A DNA stretch of 64,000 nucleotides, from NCBI GenBank assembly GCA_902491345.1, contig CABUHI010000010.1:3610-67609 (forward strand), in the 5' to 3' direction. Source of the DNA: an uncultured Collinsella sp. GTDB lineage: Bacteria; Actinomycetota; Coriobacteriia; Coriobacteriales; Coriobacteriaceae. Positions 53,683 to 62,116 of the stretch are shown piece after piece. Made by a program: the position numbers and the translations under genes. The notes below the pieces were generated by a model. It worked only from the letters and a program-made list of their open reading frames with translations, searched no databases and was not told where the DNA came from. Numbering within the stretch: position 1 is the stretch's first letter; the number at the start of each line of letters is the position of its first letter.

Positions 53683-54984
53683 CTAGCGGATATGCGCGGG
53701 TTTTCCGCCCCAGTAGAAGCGGCAGAATGCGCGTTTTCTTTTCTGGGGTTTGCCTACGAGTTCCATGGTGGCGACGGCGATGTCTTCGGCTGCGTGGGGA
53801 CGGCGTAGTACTTCGCCGTTGATGAGTAGGGCTTTGAGCGACTCCGGATGGTCGTGCAGGTGGCGCAGGGTTACGATGAGCTCTCGTGCCGTGGTGACGT
53901 GCATGCTGGCGCCCATGCCGGTGAGCATGGTGGTGTTGGCCTTTTCCTGGCCATATGACTTGCCCAGCAGGATCATCGGCAGATGCGCGCAGAGGCACTC
54001 GGTGACCGTGAGTCCGCCCGATTTGAGGATTGCCAAGTCGCAGCCGTGCATGAGGGCCGCCATGTCGTCGACATAGTCCAACACCGTGACGTTCTCGAGC
54101 TTCATGGCATCGAAGAGCGTCTTCAGCCGGGTGGCATACTCCACGTCTTTGCCGGGCAAAAAGACAAAGTGCATGTCTTCGAAGCTGCGCAGGAAGGGGA
54201 GTGTGTGGTCCATCGCCGCGCGAAAGCGGACGTAAGGCTGGGGCAAGCTGGCGCCGGCCATTACCAGCACGACGGTCTTGTCGGTGGGGAGGTTGAACTT
54301 GGTTAGCTCTTCCTCGCGATCGTAATTCGTGTCGAATCCGGCGCGAATAGGGATGCCGGTAATGCGAATCTTTGCCTCGGGCACCTTGCGCGGACGCAGC
54401 GTTTCAGCCATGAATTCGTTGGCAACACAGAATAGATCGGTGTCCTTGTGGGGCCACCAGCCCTCGACTTCGTAGTCAGTCGGTACGCAGATGACCGGAT
54501 AATCGATACCCGTAATTACGCGGGCGCCAACGGCAACATTGGCTGCCGTGATGTGCGTTGCGACCACGGCTATTGGCCTTCGACTACGAATATATTCGTT
54601 GAAGGCGGGGAACATAATTCGCGACCATGCCGTGCCGCCACCCCAGAGAAGATGCCCCGTAAGCGTATATCGCCAGGTCAGGTCGTAAATGGGGCGCGTG
54701 GCTCCCGTAAAAGAAGCCGCGGTCTTATTGCCGTCGAATTTAATACGTCCAAAATCAAGGATATCGAGCACTTCAATCTCAACATCCTCGGGGACGCCAT
54801 TGGTGCCGCGGACGAGGTCGAATGCCTGCGCAATCGCATTTGCGGCGGCCTTGTGGCCCGAGCCGACCGAGGCATGCACGATGGTCACGAGGGGTTTTTG
54901 CTGAGCCAAGAGCGTGGTTTGCTCCGATTGGGGAGTGCTGTGCGTGATCAGGGGAGCGTCGTCGCTCGTCTGCGTCTGATCCAT
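53683..54984 (-). CDS. MGDG-synthase / UgtP-like glycosyltransferase (GT28 type)
   Basis: 433 residues. N-terminal MGDG_synth motif VTIVHASVGSGHKAAANAIA, PTDYEVEGWW, and GT28-like C-terminal half (VVLVMAGASLPQP, KSGGLTVTECLCAHLPMIL). These enzymes add hexoses to diacylglycerol to make glycolipids or lipoteichoic acid anchors; the sugar donor cannot be told from sequence. ATG 54984 has AAGGGGAG upstream. Divergent from trxB. The last residues are basic and aromatic, suggesting membrane contact. Confidence 0.87.
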   Translation of the reverse strand: MDQTQTSDDAPLITHSTPQSEQTTLLAQQKPLVTIVHASVGSGHKAAANAIAQAFDLVRGTNGVPEDVEIEVLDILDFGRIKFDGNKTAASFTGATRPIYDLTWRYTLTGHLLWGGGTAWSRIMFPAFNEYIRSRRPIAVVATHITAANVAVGARVITGIDYPVICVPTDYEVEGWWPHKDTDLFCVANEFMAETLRPRKVPEAKIRITGIPIRAGFDTNYDREEELTKFNLPTDKTVVLVMAGASLPQPYVRFRAAMDHTLPFLRSFEDMHFVFLPGKDVEYATRLKTLFDAMKLENVTVLDYVDDMAALMHGCDLAILKSGGLTVTECLCAHLPMILLGKSYGQEKANTTMLTGMGASMHVTTARELIVTLRHLHDHPESLKALLINGEVLRRPHAAEDIAVATMELVGKPQKRKRAFCRFYWGGKPAHIR

Positions 54985-55102
54985 CGATAACTCCCCTTCG
55001 ACGTTGTAACACGGATTTATCATTGTAGTGCATGAGTGTCACGTTCACGTAAATTTGGGTATGAGCGCAAAGAACGACAACGTTTCGACGAGAGGACTCT
55101 TC

Positions 55103-56041
55103 ATGATTACCGATCAGACAATCGATGTTGCGATTATCGGCGGCGGCCCCGCGGGCTATGCTGCGGCCATTTATGCGGCGCGTGCCAACCTGACGACGAC
55201 TGTCCTTGAGCAGGGTATGTCTGGCGGACAGATTGCTACATCCAACGAGATTGAGAATTATCCTGGTATTCCACTGCTGAGCGGCGCCGAACTTGGTGAG
55301 CGGTTCCAACAGCATGCTGAAGGCCTGGGGGCCCAGGTTAAATGGAGTATGGTGACAGGCGTCGATTACGATGCCGATGCGGCTCAATTTACCATCCATC
55401 ATGATATGGGCGACACAGCGGCCAAGAGCGTCATTGCGTGCATGGGCGCCACGCCGCGTCCTGCGGGTTTTATTGGCGAGGACACGTATCGCGGTCGTGG
55501 CGTTTCGTATTGCGCGACGTGTGACGGCATGTTCTTCCGTGGCAAGCAGGTCTTTGTTATCGGAGGCGGCAATTCGGCATGCGAGGAGGCACTGTTCCTG
55601 TCCGACATTGCCAGCAGCGTGACCATCGTGCTGCGTCGCGATCAGTTCCGTGCACCCGAGGGCGTTGTGAATAAAGTGCTCGCTAAGGACAATATTTCAG
55701 TTAGGTACCAAACTAGTATTGTTCAGCTTTCTGGTGAAGCGATACCCATGACAATTACGTTCAAGGACAATGCGAGCGGCAAAACGCAAGCCGAGACCTT
55801 TGAACCTGGCTCATTTGGCATTTTTGTCTTTACCGGCACGCAGCCACATACCGAACTTGTTGAGCATCTAGTCGATCTGGCTCCCGACGGCGGCATCCTT
55901 ACCGACGATTCGATGGCTACCCGTACGCCCGGCTTATTCGCAGCCGGCGATATCCGTTCCAAGCGTTTACGCCAGGTTGTGACCGCCGTTTCGGACGGAG
56001 CCATAGCAGCAACCAGCGCATACGCTTTCCTACGCGGATAA
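55103..56041 (+). CDS. trxB: thioredoxin reductase
   Basis: FAD/NADPH enzyme reducing thioredoxin. 312 residues. FAD motif IIGGGPAGYAAAIYAARA, redox pair CATC in VSYCATCDGMFF, NADPH motif VFVIGGGNSACEEA, and GLFAAGDI near the C-terminus. The start is ATG 55103, with GAGAGGACT before it; upstream in-frame starts (55061, 55028) lack ribosome sites. No thioredoxin gene is adjacent. A strong terminator follows. Confidence 0.93.
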   Translation: MITDQTIDVAIIGGGPAGYAAAIYAARANLTTTVLEQGMSGGQIATSNEIENYPGIPLLSGAELGERFQQHAEGLGAQVKWSMVTGVDYDADAAQFTIHHDMGDTAAKSVIACMGATPRPAGFIGEDTYRGRGVSYCATCDGMFFRGKQVFVIGGGNSACEEALFLSDIASSVTIVLRRDQFRAPEGVVNKVLAKDNISVRYQTSIVQLSGEAIPMTITFKDNASGKTQAETFEPGSFGIFVFTGTQPHTELVEHLVDLAPDGGILTDDSMATRTPGLFAAGDIRSKRLRQVVTAVSDGAIAATSAYAFLRG

Positions 56042-56081
56042 GTACGATAATATATCTTATGTAAGGTTGTTATCTTTTAAC

Positions 56082-56124
56082 AAAGTGGTTGGACGGTGTA
56101 TCAATGTGCTGTCCAACCACTTTT
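56082..56124 (+). terminator. rho-independent terminator of trxB
   Basis: AAAGTGGTTGGAC, loop, GTCCAACCACTTTT: 13-bp stem with a short T run, 41 bases after the stop. Confidence 0.9.
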
Positions 56125-56134
56125 ACTTGGCGAC

Positions 56135-56157
56135 TATGTGGTATGCAAAACTAGATA
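56135..56157. promoter_or_regulatory. operator candidate 1 (before the DUF1836 regulator)
   Basis: TATGTGGT-ATGCAAA-ACTAGATA: 20 of 23 positions match the site before degV (57807-57829). It overlaps the -35 position of the -10 TACAAT at 56166-56171, a placement suited to repression. Confidence 0.65.
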
Positions 56158-56194
56158 ACGTAGAATACAATATATAAATGAACGGAGGATCCTT

Positions 56195-56806
56195 ATGAAC
56201 CACGCCAAACGCGTTATCCCGATGTCCGATACATCGATCAGCATTAAGCCTGAGGATATTCAGCCCACTGTGCTGCCCGATGAATTTATTCAGTCCGATA
56301 TCGTACGCAAACTCAATACGTTGAGTCTGCCGCGCTATGACCAGTTGCCCAATGTGACGCTCTACCGCGACCAGGTCATTGAGTATGTCGCGCTGTGGAT
56401 GGAGCCGCTGTCCCTTTGCGTTGAGCAGCCTATCATTACGCCATCGATGATCAATAACTACGTAAAGGTTGGCCTGGTGCCTGCTCCGGTCAAAAAGCAA
56501 TATGGCCGCGAGCAAATTGCGCGTCTCATCGCCATTTGTATCTTTAAGCAGGTGCTGCCCATCGCTGCGGTCCAGGCGCTCTTTAATATTCAGCGTTTGA
56601 GCTACGATGCTCCGACGGCCTTCGATTATGTGGTCGATCAGCTCGAGGCATCGATTCGTTCGGCGTTTTCTGTCGAGCAGACGCCGGTTCCCGATACGGC
56701 GCATCAGGTTACGCGTGAGTCGCTGCTTGTGCGCAGTGCGGTTTCCTCCTTTGTTTCGAAGGCTTACTTGATGAGCTATCTCAAGTTCAACGGGTTTAAT
56801 AGCTAG
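56195..56806 (+). CDS. DUF1836 family MerR-like regulator
   Basis: 203 residues. The middle contains a MerR-like winged helix: ITPSMINNYVKVGLVPAPVKKQYGREQIARLI is the helix-turn-helix and wing region (quoted as INNYVKVGLVPAPVKKQYGR), with a C-terminal helical part resembling DUF1836. No metal-binding cysteines are seen. ATG 56195 follows GGAGGATCC. It lies opposite degV, with which it shares a terminator at their converging ends and a near-identical upstream operator, so it probably regulates itself and degV. Confidence 0.8.
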   Translation: MNHAKRVIPMSDTSISIKPEDIQPTVLPDEFIQSDIVRKLNTLSLPRYDQLPNVTLYRDQVIEYVALWMEPLSLCVEQPIITPSMINNYVKVGLVPAPVKKQYGREQIARLIAICIFKQVLPIAAVQALFNIQRLSYDAPTAFDYVVDQLEASIRSAFSVEQTPVPDTAHQVTRESLLVRSAVSSFVSKAYLMSYLKFNGFNS

Positions 56807-56818
56807 CCGACGTATAAA

Positions 56819-56860
56819 ACGGGCGGGACAAAGAGCCATCTGTCGCTTTGTCCCGCCCGT
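56819..56860. terminator. bidirectional terminator between the DUF1836 gene and degV
   Basis: ACGGGCGGGACAAAG-N10-CTTTGTCCCGCCCGT: a 15-bp perfect stem. The + strand tail is ATTTTGC, the minus tail GTTTTATACG. Confidence 0.9.
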
Positions 56861-56878
56861 ATTTTGCTTGGTTGGACT

Positions 56879-57745
56879 TTATTTGCCTGAAGCTACGCCC
56901 ATGCCGTAGCCGATGATGAGGCCGTGCATTTCGGCGTAATAGGAATCCAGGCCGTTGCAGGGCATGATGATGGTCTTGGAGCCGGGCCAATGTTCGACTA
57001 TGCGATCAGTAAGCGCCTGGGCTCCAGCTTCGTTCTCAACGTGATCGATGATGACCTCACCGCCCGTAAAGCCCTCGGCTTCCATAGTGTCGATGATCTT
57101 GTTGAGCATCTTCTTTTCGCCACGCGTGTGCCCGACGAGTTCGATTTTACCGGCCTCACTCGCCGTGCCCAAAATGCGGATATTGAGCTTGTTGGCAATG
57201 ACGCCGGCTGCCTTAGGGATACGTCCGGCTTTGGCGAGGTTTTCGTAATTGCACAAACTGAAGAGGATTTTGCTGTTCTGTTCAAGGCTATCGAAGCATG
57301 CGCAAGCATCCTCGAATGAGACATTCGGATTGCTTGCAAGATAGCGGTCGAACAGCAAGAAAATGAGGTCCATTTTGCCGCCAGCTGCGCGTGAATTGAC
57401 TAGATGAATCTGTCGGTCGGGCTCCTCGGCAAGAACCATATCGCGAGCCGTGGCTGCCGCGTTGTAGCTGCCCGACACGCCCTCAGAGATCGGCATGCAG
57501 ATGGTCTTGTCTGCCAATTTGAAGAGCTCGGCCCACTCCCCTACGCTGGGACAAGCGCTCGAAGAAGCGTTCGTCTCCGCCTGAACAGCGCAGTTGAGCT
57601 CATGAACATCGAGCGAAAGGTCATCGACGAATTCACGCTCCCCCACTCGAATTTTGAGGGGCGCAAATGCAAAGGTGGTATGGGGTGCGGTCGGTTGCCA
57701 ATCGCGGAGGTTACAGCTTGAATCGGAGATAAGTGCCCAGCTCAT
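56879..57745 (-). CDS. DegV family fatty-acid-binding protein
   Basis: 288 residues. Begins WALISDSSCNL and has the DegV phosphate/fatty-acid site (TSxPS-type region SSSACPSVGEW, then PISEGVSGSYNAA). C-terminal domain GGEVIIDHVENEAGAQAL. DegV proteins bind fatty acids and in Firmicutes pair with fatty acid kinase FakA to use exogenous fatty acids; no fakA is here. ATG 57745 has AGAAAGGACC upstream. Confidence 0.9.
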   Translation of the reverse strand: MSWALISDSSCNLRDWQPTAPHTTFAFAPLKIRVGEREFVDDLSLDVHELNCAVQAETNASSSACPSVGEWAELFKLADKTICMPISEGVSGSYNAAATARDMVLAEEPDRQIHLVNSRAAGGKMDLIFLLFDRYLASNPNVSFEDACACFDSLEQNSKILFSLCNYENLAKAGRIPKAAGVIANKLNIRILGTASEAGKIELVGHTRGEKKMLNKIIDTMEAEGFTGGEVIIDHVENEAGAQALTDRIVEHWPGSKTIIMPCNGLDSYYAEMHGLIIGYGMGVASGK

Positions 57746-57758
57746 AGAGGGTCCTTTC

Positions 57759-57780
57759 TAATTGTTCTTCAACAATTATA
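57759..57780 (-). promoter_or_regulatory. degV -10 region with overlapping palindrome
   Basis: Minus-strand TATAAT (57775-57780) overlaps the inverted repeat TAATTGTT-CTTC-AACAATTA (57759-57778), 15-36 bases before the degV start. No good -35, consistent with dependence on an activator. Confidence 0.5.
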
Positions 57781-57806
57781 GCTTTCTTGCTGACCGATTG
57801 GGCCGC

Positions 57807-57829
57807 TATCTAGTATTCAAAACTAGATA
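57807..57829. promoter_or_regulatory. operator candidate 2 (before degV)
   Basis: TATCTAGT-ATTCAAA-ACTAGATA: perfect 8-bp arms, 7-base spacer, about 27 bases upstream of the degV -10. Nearly the same as the site at 56135-56157. Confidence 0.7.
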
Positions 57830-57843
57830 TCGGCCTGGACTAA

Positions 57844-57885
57844 AGATAAAAGAATGGACCTCGCAACTTAAAGCCACGAGGTCCA
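57844..57885 (-). terminator. terminator of the NlpC/P60 gene
   Basis: Minus-strand TGGACCTCG, loop, CGAGGTCCA followed by TTCTTTTATC: 9-bp stem shortly after the gene's stop. Confidence 0.8.
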
Positions 57886-57909
57886 CATTCACACGCTGTG
57901 TAAGATGAC

Positions 57910-59037
57910 TTAGTAACGCACGAAGATGTAGTTATTGTTCATGCCGGCGGCAACGGAGCTGATGATAACACCCGTGTTGTAGTCGGAAGCATGAATCATC
58001 TGACCACCACCGATGTAAATGCCGGTGTGGTACGAGTTGACCACAACGTCACCGGGCTGCGGATCGGACACACGCGTCCAGCCCATAAAGGTACCCGTGG
58101 TGCCCAGGCGGCAATAGCGACCAGTGAGGCAATAGCTAACAAAACCAGAGCAATCGAAGCTGTTCGGTCCAATGCCGCCCCAGGAATAAGCGCAACCAAG
58201 CTTGCTGTATGCACGCGAGACAACAGAACCGCCGTCGACGGACTGGCTCGGAGCAGAAGGCGTCGGAGCCGGAGCAGGTGTGGAGGGCTGCGGCGTCGGA
58301 GCAGGTGCCGGCGTAGGAGCCGGAGTGTTGCCGCCCTGGTTGTTGTTATTGCTGGTCTGGCCACCGTTGTTGGTGTTCTCGGTCGTTCCGGCAGTCTCGT
58401 TGCTCACCGTGGCCTTCTCGGCGGTGCTGGCGTTGATGCCGGCCTGAAGCGCGGCGTTGGCCTCGGCCTCGGCGGCAAGCTCGGCCTGCAGCTGCGAATC
58501 CAGGGAATTTACGACGTTCTGGGCTTCAGCCTGCTGGGCATTAAGCTCGTCGACCTTCTTTTGCGTGGCGGAGACGTTCTTCTCCTGCTCGGCCTGCTTA
58601 TCGGTGAGCTGCTGCTTAAGCTCCTTGACCTCTTGAATGGTCTGAGCCTGCTTATCGGAAACTTTCCCGTAGTAGAACAGACGGTTGAGCATATCGCTCA
58701 GGTCATCGACGCCCGTCAGAACCTGAAGCAGGCTCAGGCCGCCGGTTTTGTACTCGCCGGCGACATAGGTCGAGAGCTTGGCCTGACCATCGGCAATTTC
58801 CTGCTGCTTTTGCGTGATCTCGCCAGCAGTCTGATCGAGCGCCTGCGTCTGCGTGGCGAGCTCATCGTAAATCTGCTGGGTTTGGGTACCGATCTGCTCG
58901 AGCTTAGTACGAGCAGCGGCAAGGTCGGATGCGGTATCGGCGTAGGCAGGAGCCGCGAGGCCCAAGCCCAAAACACAAGCGAGGGTTGCCGTAGCAGCGC
59001 AGCGTGCCATGTTTTTGTGCGTGTTTGCTGTGCGCAT
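57910..59037 (-). CDS. secreted NlpC/P60 peptidoglycan hydrolase
   Basis: 375 residues. Signal peptide 1-33 (LACVLGLGLAAPAYA), two coiled-coil blocks to about 200 (PcsB/RipA-like), an Asn/Gly then Pro/Thr/Ala-rich linker (about 215-265), and a C-terminal NlpC/P60 domain with nucleophile Cys in FDCSGFVSYC and His in YHTGIYIGGG. Likely a D,L-endopeptidase for daughter-cell separation, with the coiled coil as a regulatory arm. ATG 59037 follows AAAGGAAG. Confidence 0.93.
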   Translation of the reverse strand: MRTANTHKNMARCAATATLACVLGLGLAAPAYADTASDLAAARTKLEQIGTQTQQIYDELATQTQALDQTAGEITQKQQEIADGQAKLSTYVAGEYKTGGLSLLQVLTGVDDLSDMLNRLFYYGKVSDKQAQTIQEVKELKQQLTDKQAEQEKNVSATQKKVDELNAQQAEAQNVVNSLDSQLQAELAAEAEANAALQAGINASTAEKATVSNETAGTTENTNNGGQTSNNNNQGGNTPAPTPAPAPTPQPSTPAPAPTPSAPSQSVDGGSVVSRAYSKLGCAYSWGGIGPNSFDCSGFVSYCLTGRYCRLGTTGTFMGWTRVSDPQPGDVVVNSYHTGIYIGGGQMIHASDYNTGVIISSVAAGMNNNYIFVRY

Positions 59038-59069
59038 GTAGCTTCCTTTCCACTAACTAAGGGTAACGG

Positions 59070-59600
59070 CTAGTCCACCGTCACCAGACTAAAGAGCTCC
59101 ACATCGTCATTAGACGGCGTGAGCTTCTCGCGCGGGTTGAGAAACGCAAGCTCAAGGATACAACCGTAACCGACAAGCTTTGCGCCCATATCTCGCACCA
59201 GTTTACCTGTTGCCTCGACGGTTCCGCCCGTCGCGACCAAGTCGTCCAGAATCAACACGGTATCTTTAGAGCTGATAGCGTCGGCATGGATCTCAATTGA
59301 ATCGGTGCCGTACTCGAGCTCGTAGCTCTGGCTCACGGTCTCGCGCGGCAGCTTGCCCGGTTTACGTGCGGGAACAAAGCCGGCGCCAAGGGCTACAGCC
59401 ACCGGTACGCCAACCATAAAGCCGCGAGCCTCGGGACCCACGACCTTGGTGATTCCCATGCCGGCAAAGTGTTCGGCGAGGGCATCGGTCATGGCTTTGA
59501 GCGCCTCGGGATTGCCAAAGAGCGGCGTGATGTCTTTAAAGATGACTCCGGGCTCGGGATAGTCGGGGATGTCAACGATTTGAGATTCGAAGTCGTACAT
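59070..59600 (-). CDS. apt: adenine phosphoribosyltransferase
   Basis: Salvages adenine to AMP. 176 residues. IPDYPEPGVIFKDITPLF at the N-terminus, PEARGF, and PRPP loop VLILDDLVATGGT. ATG 59600 is used because GAAAGG lies 7 bases before it; an in-frame ATG at 59615 would add 5 residues. Gap of 32 bases to the NlpC/P60 gene. Confidence 0.97.
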   Translation of the reverse strand: MYDFESQIVDIPDYPEPGVIFKDITPLFGNPEALKAMTDALAEHFAGMGITKVVGPEARGFMVGVPVAVALGAGFVPARKPGKLPRETVSQSYELEYGTDSIEIHADAISSKDTVLILDDLVATGGTVEATGKLVRDMGAKLVGYGCILELAFLNPREKLTPSNDDVELFSLVTVD

Positions 59601-59640
59601 TGCATGACCTTTCAATGGGTTGCCGAAATTTCAGCTGAGG

Positions 59641-60519
59641 TTATTTGCCTGCGGTGGCGGTGCCGGATTGCGAAGGGGCGACGACCTTGAGCGGCTTTAC
59701 GAGAGAATCCTCGTGCGAAGCCGGCATGGCTGTCTCTTCGTTTTTGGCCTTGGTGGACTCGGAGCGAGTGATTTCCTCATCGAGTGCATCGATGTCGGCG
59801 TCCTCGACCACGGCGTTGAGCGACTCAAAAACGCGGTTCTTGAGCAGCGCAGTGTGCACACCTTCCGTCAGGTCGTGAAGCTTCTTAAACGCACGCTCGA
59901 GCTTGGCGTCGCGCTCGTCATCGGAGGTATCCATGCCGAGCATGCTCACGAGCACCTGCTCAAACATCGAGGACTCGCGGTTGGCGGAAGACACGTACTG
60001 ACGCAGGTTGCGCGGCTCGATATGGAAGCGCGACAGCTCGGAGCAGTAGCGGATGATCGGGAAATCGCGACCATCGACGAGCTCACGATTTTGCGGGCTC
60101 TTGATGATGCGAATGAGGTCGTTCTCGGCGAGCGAGCGGATAAACGAAATCTCGACGCCCAGCATATCGGGAATGGTCTCGATAGGATGCAGCTTTTGCT
60201 TTGTCTCCTTGGGCTCCGTCTTGAGTGGAACATCGGACAGCAAGCCCACCTCGTAGGCGAGCGTTGACAGGTCCGTGGCGTTTTCCAAGCGCTGCTTAAT
60301 TACGTTGAGCGGCATGTAGCGAGTCTTCTGCAAGTGCAGAATGACCTCCAGGCGATCAACGTCCTCCTTGGAGTACTGACGGTATCCCTTAGGCGTACGA
60401 TGAGGGGTAATGAGCCCCTCATCCTCTAGAAATCTAATTTTTGAGTTCGAAAGATCGGGGTATGCGCCTCGAAGTAGGTTGACGACTTGGCCGATACTCA
60501 GATAGTTGCGTTCGGCCAT
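59641..60519 (-). CDS. MerR family regulator (FtsR-like)
   Basis: 292 residues. N-terminal MerR winged helix (LSIGQVVNLLRGAYPDLSNS, KIRFLEDEGLITPHRTPKGY), dimerisation helix, long middle region and a disordered Ser/Thr/Glu-rich tail. It directly follows the FHA gene (3-base gap). In corynebacteria and mycobacteria the MerR gene next to garA/odhI encodes FtsR, an activator of ftsZ; the same order here supports FtsR as the closest relative, though the protein is longer. Confidence 0.8.
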   Translation of the reverse strand: MAERNYLSIGQVVNLLRGAYPDLSNSKIRFLEDEGLITPHRTPKGYRQYSKEDVDRLEVILHLQKTRYMPLNVIKQRLENATDLSTLAYEVGLLSDVPLKTEPKETKQKLHPIETIPDMLGVEISFIRSLAENDLIRIIKSPQNRELVDGRDFPIIRYCSELSRFHIEPRNLRQYVSSANRESSMFEQVLVSMLGMDTSDDERDAKLERAFKKLHDLTEGVHTALLKNRVFESLNAVVEDADIDALDEEITRSESTKAKNEETAMPASHEDSLVKPLKVVAPSQSGTATAGK

Positions 60520-60522
60520 TCC

Positions 60523-60957
60523 CTACTCACCGGTTTCGATGCGCTCCGGCGTGCTCTCGTGGTAGATGAGCGTAAACGTACCGATCTGGACGGAAGAACC
60601 GTCGTGCAGCGGGGCCGCGTTGACTATGGCACCGTCGACCCAGGTGCCATTGAGCGAGCCCAGGTCCTCGATGCGAGCTCCGAGGCCCTCGCGAATAATG
60701 CGCGCGTGGCTGCGCGAAACAGTCATGTCGTTGAGGAAGATGCCGTTCGCGGGATCGCGGCCGATGGTGGTCACGTCGTCCTCGAGCTCAAAGGCGGCAC
60801 CAGTCTGCGGACCCTTGACGATGGACAGAACGGGGGCGGTGATGCGCACGTTGGCCATGAGGTCGGGAACGGTGACGTCGCTTGAAGGCACGCGGAATAC
60901 GCAGGTAGCGTCAGCAGTCTTATCATTCTGAGGCATATTGTTAACCATGTTGTCCAT
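60523..60957 (-). CDS. FHA-domain protein, GarA/OdhI-like
   Basis: 144 residues. FHA domain at about 45-130 (TTIGRDPANGIFLNDMTVSR with SHARI, and GSLNGTWVDG), preceded by ADATCVFRVPSSD. GarA/OdhI have an N-terminal ETTSVFR in which a threonine is phosphorylated by a Ser/Thr kinase to switch control of 2-oxoglutarate metabolism; here one threonine (in ATCVFR) is kept and its neighbour is Ala. No kinase gene is in the window. ATG 60957 follows AGGGG. Confidence 0.87.
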   Translation of the reverse strand: MDNMVNNMPQNDKTADATCVFRVPSSDVTVPDLMANVRITAPVLSIVKGPQTGAAFELEDDVTTIGRDPANGIFLNDMTVSRSHARIIREGLGARIEDLGSLNGTWVDGAIVNAAPLHDGSSVQIGTFTLIYHESTPERIETGE

Positions 60958-61023
60958 GACAACCCCTAACTTATCGCGGACGTGCCGCAAATAATGAACC
61001 GTACGTAATCATACCCCAACGAA

Positions 61024-61728
61024 TCAGTCTTCGATTTCAGGGTTCAGAAAGTCGATGTCCTCGTCCTCGGGATGCGCGAGAGCCTGTTTAATGGCCACTC
61101 CGCCCTTAATGGAGTAGATGACAGCCGTGAGCATGGAGAAGATCACGCCGCCGTACACAAAGAAGATGCCGAGGGGCACCGAGCTTCCGTTGAGGCCCGG
61201 GAAGGCCTTAAGGGTTGAAGGTAAAAGATGCAGGCCGTCAATAACGGGGAACCCGAGCAGCATGAGCGAGAAGCCGGTCATGAGCAGCGCTGTGGCAATC
61301 TTTCCGGGGAAGACGACATCGATGGGGCGACGGTGATAATGACGCACGATAAGCGTGCCGATGCCCAGATAGATGTCGCGGCCGATAATGAGCACGCAGA
61401 CCCAGATGGGCAGCTCTCCGCGGACCACCAGTCCCAGCACGCCGGTGAACAGCAGCGCGCGGTCGCAAATGGGATCCATGACCTTGCCGAGCCACGAGAC
61501 CGTCTTAGTCATGCGGGCGATCTGCCCGTCCATCCAGTCGGTGGAGGCGGCAACGGCGTAGATAACGATGGCGATGACACGGTTGTTATCCGTCACAAAC
61601 AGGTACAGGAATACCAGGGTGAGGATCAGGCGCGTAAAGGTGATGAAATTGGAGATCGTAAAGATCTTATTCGACGGGTAATCGGAAGTGCCGATAAGCT
61701 CCTTTTTGATCTTCTTTTTGATGCCCAC
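61024..61728 (-). CDS. CDP-alcohol phosphatidyltransferase (second family member)
   Basis: 234 residues with about five membrane helices. The complete catalytic motif is DWMDGQIARMTKTV then LGKVMDPICDR. N-terminus IKKKIKKELIG is basic. Could be a cardiolipin-type or PgsA-like enzyme; the paralogue at 40101 sits in the classical pgsA context. Start GTG 61728 has GGGGGAG before it; no ATG gives a better N-terminus. Clustering next to the FHA/MerR pair resembles mycobacterial garA-ftsR neighbourhoods. Confidence 0.85.
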   Translation of the reverse strand: MGIKKKIKKELIGTSDYPSNKIFTISNFITFTRLILTLVFLYLFVTDNNRVIAIVIYAVAASTDWMDGQIARMTKTVSWLGKVMDPICDRALLFTGVLGLVVRGELPIWVCVLIIGRDIYLGIGTLIVRHYHRRPIDVVFPGKIATALLMTGFSLMLLGFPVIDGLHLLPSTLKAFPGLNGSSVPLGIFFVYGGVIFSMLTAVIYSIKGGVAIKQALAHPEDEDIDFLNPEIED

Positions 61729-62116
61729 AGGACTCCCCCGCTGGTTAACGACAAAACTTTCGATACTATACCCGTTCCGGCGATGTCTATCCAGCGTAAG
61801 CATAGAGAGTCCAGACATGTGGAGGGCGCCTCTGGGCTGCGCTGGATTCTGCATTTGTGTACATCAGCCTCCAAAAGCGACATTTTTCGGCTTCTTTGGT
61901 GGCTGGTTTACACGTTTTGATTCGGTGATTACATCGATCGGGAAAGTTGTTGCTTTAAGCAAATGCGTGCGGGTCGAGAAGGGCTGGCACCAAAAGAGCC
62001 CAACGGCCGTTACGGCTTCGTTAGAAACGCGCCCCACCATGGATGGTGAACCCGAAAGGCAAGGCGCGCGGGCACGGCGACTCGGCCCGCGCGCCCGGAA
62101 GAGAAAGGACGAACCC
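61729..62116. other. intergenic region before the ABC transporter operon
   Basis: Holds divergent promoters for the genes at 61728 (candidate minus-strand -10 TATAGT near 61767) and 62117. No convincing gene; a 28-codon ATG frame at 61963-62049 lacks a ribosome site. Base composition becomes strongly GC-rich from about 62040. Confidence 0.4.
62063..62095 (+). promoter_or_regulatory. GC hairpin in the ABC operon leader
   Basis: GGCGCGCGGGC-N11-GCCCGCGCGCC: a perfect 11-bp GC stem ending a few bases before the AGAAAGGA Shine-Dalgarno of the next gene. A possible attenuator, without a U tract. Confidence 0.55.

Noticed and set aside
61963..62049. 28-codon frame in the ABC operon leader, considered as a leader peptide or lantibiotic precursor
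   Set aside because: No Shine-Dalgarno at a fitting distance, no Cys/Ser/Thr-rich core and no double-Gly motif.
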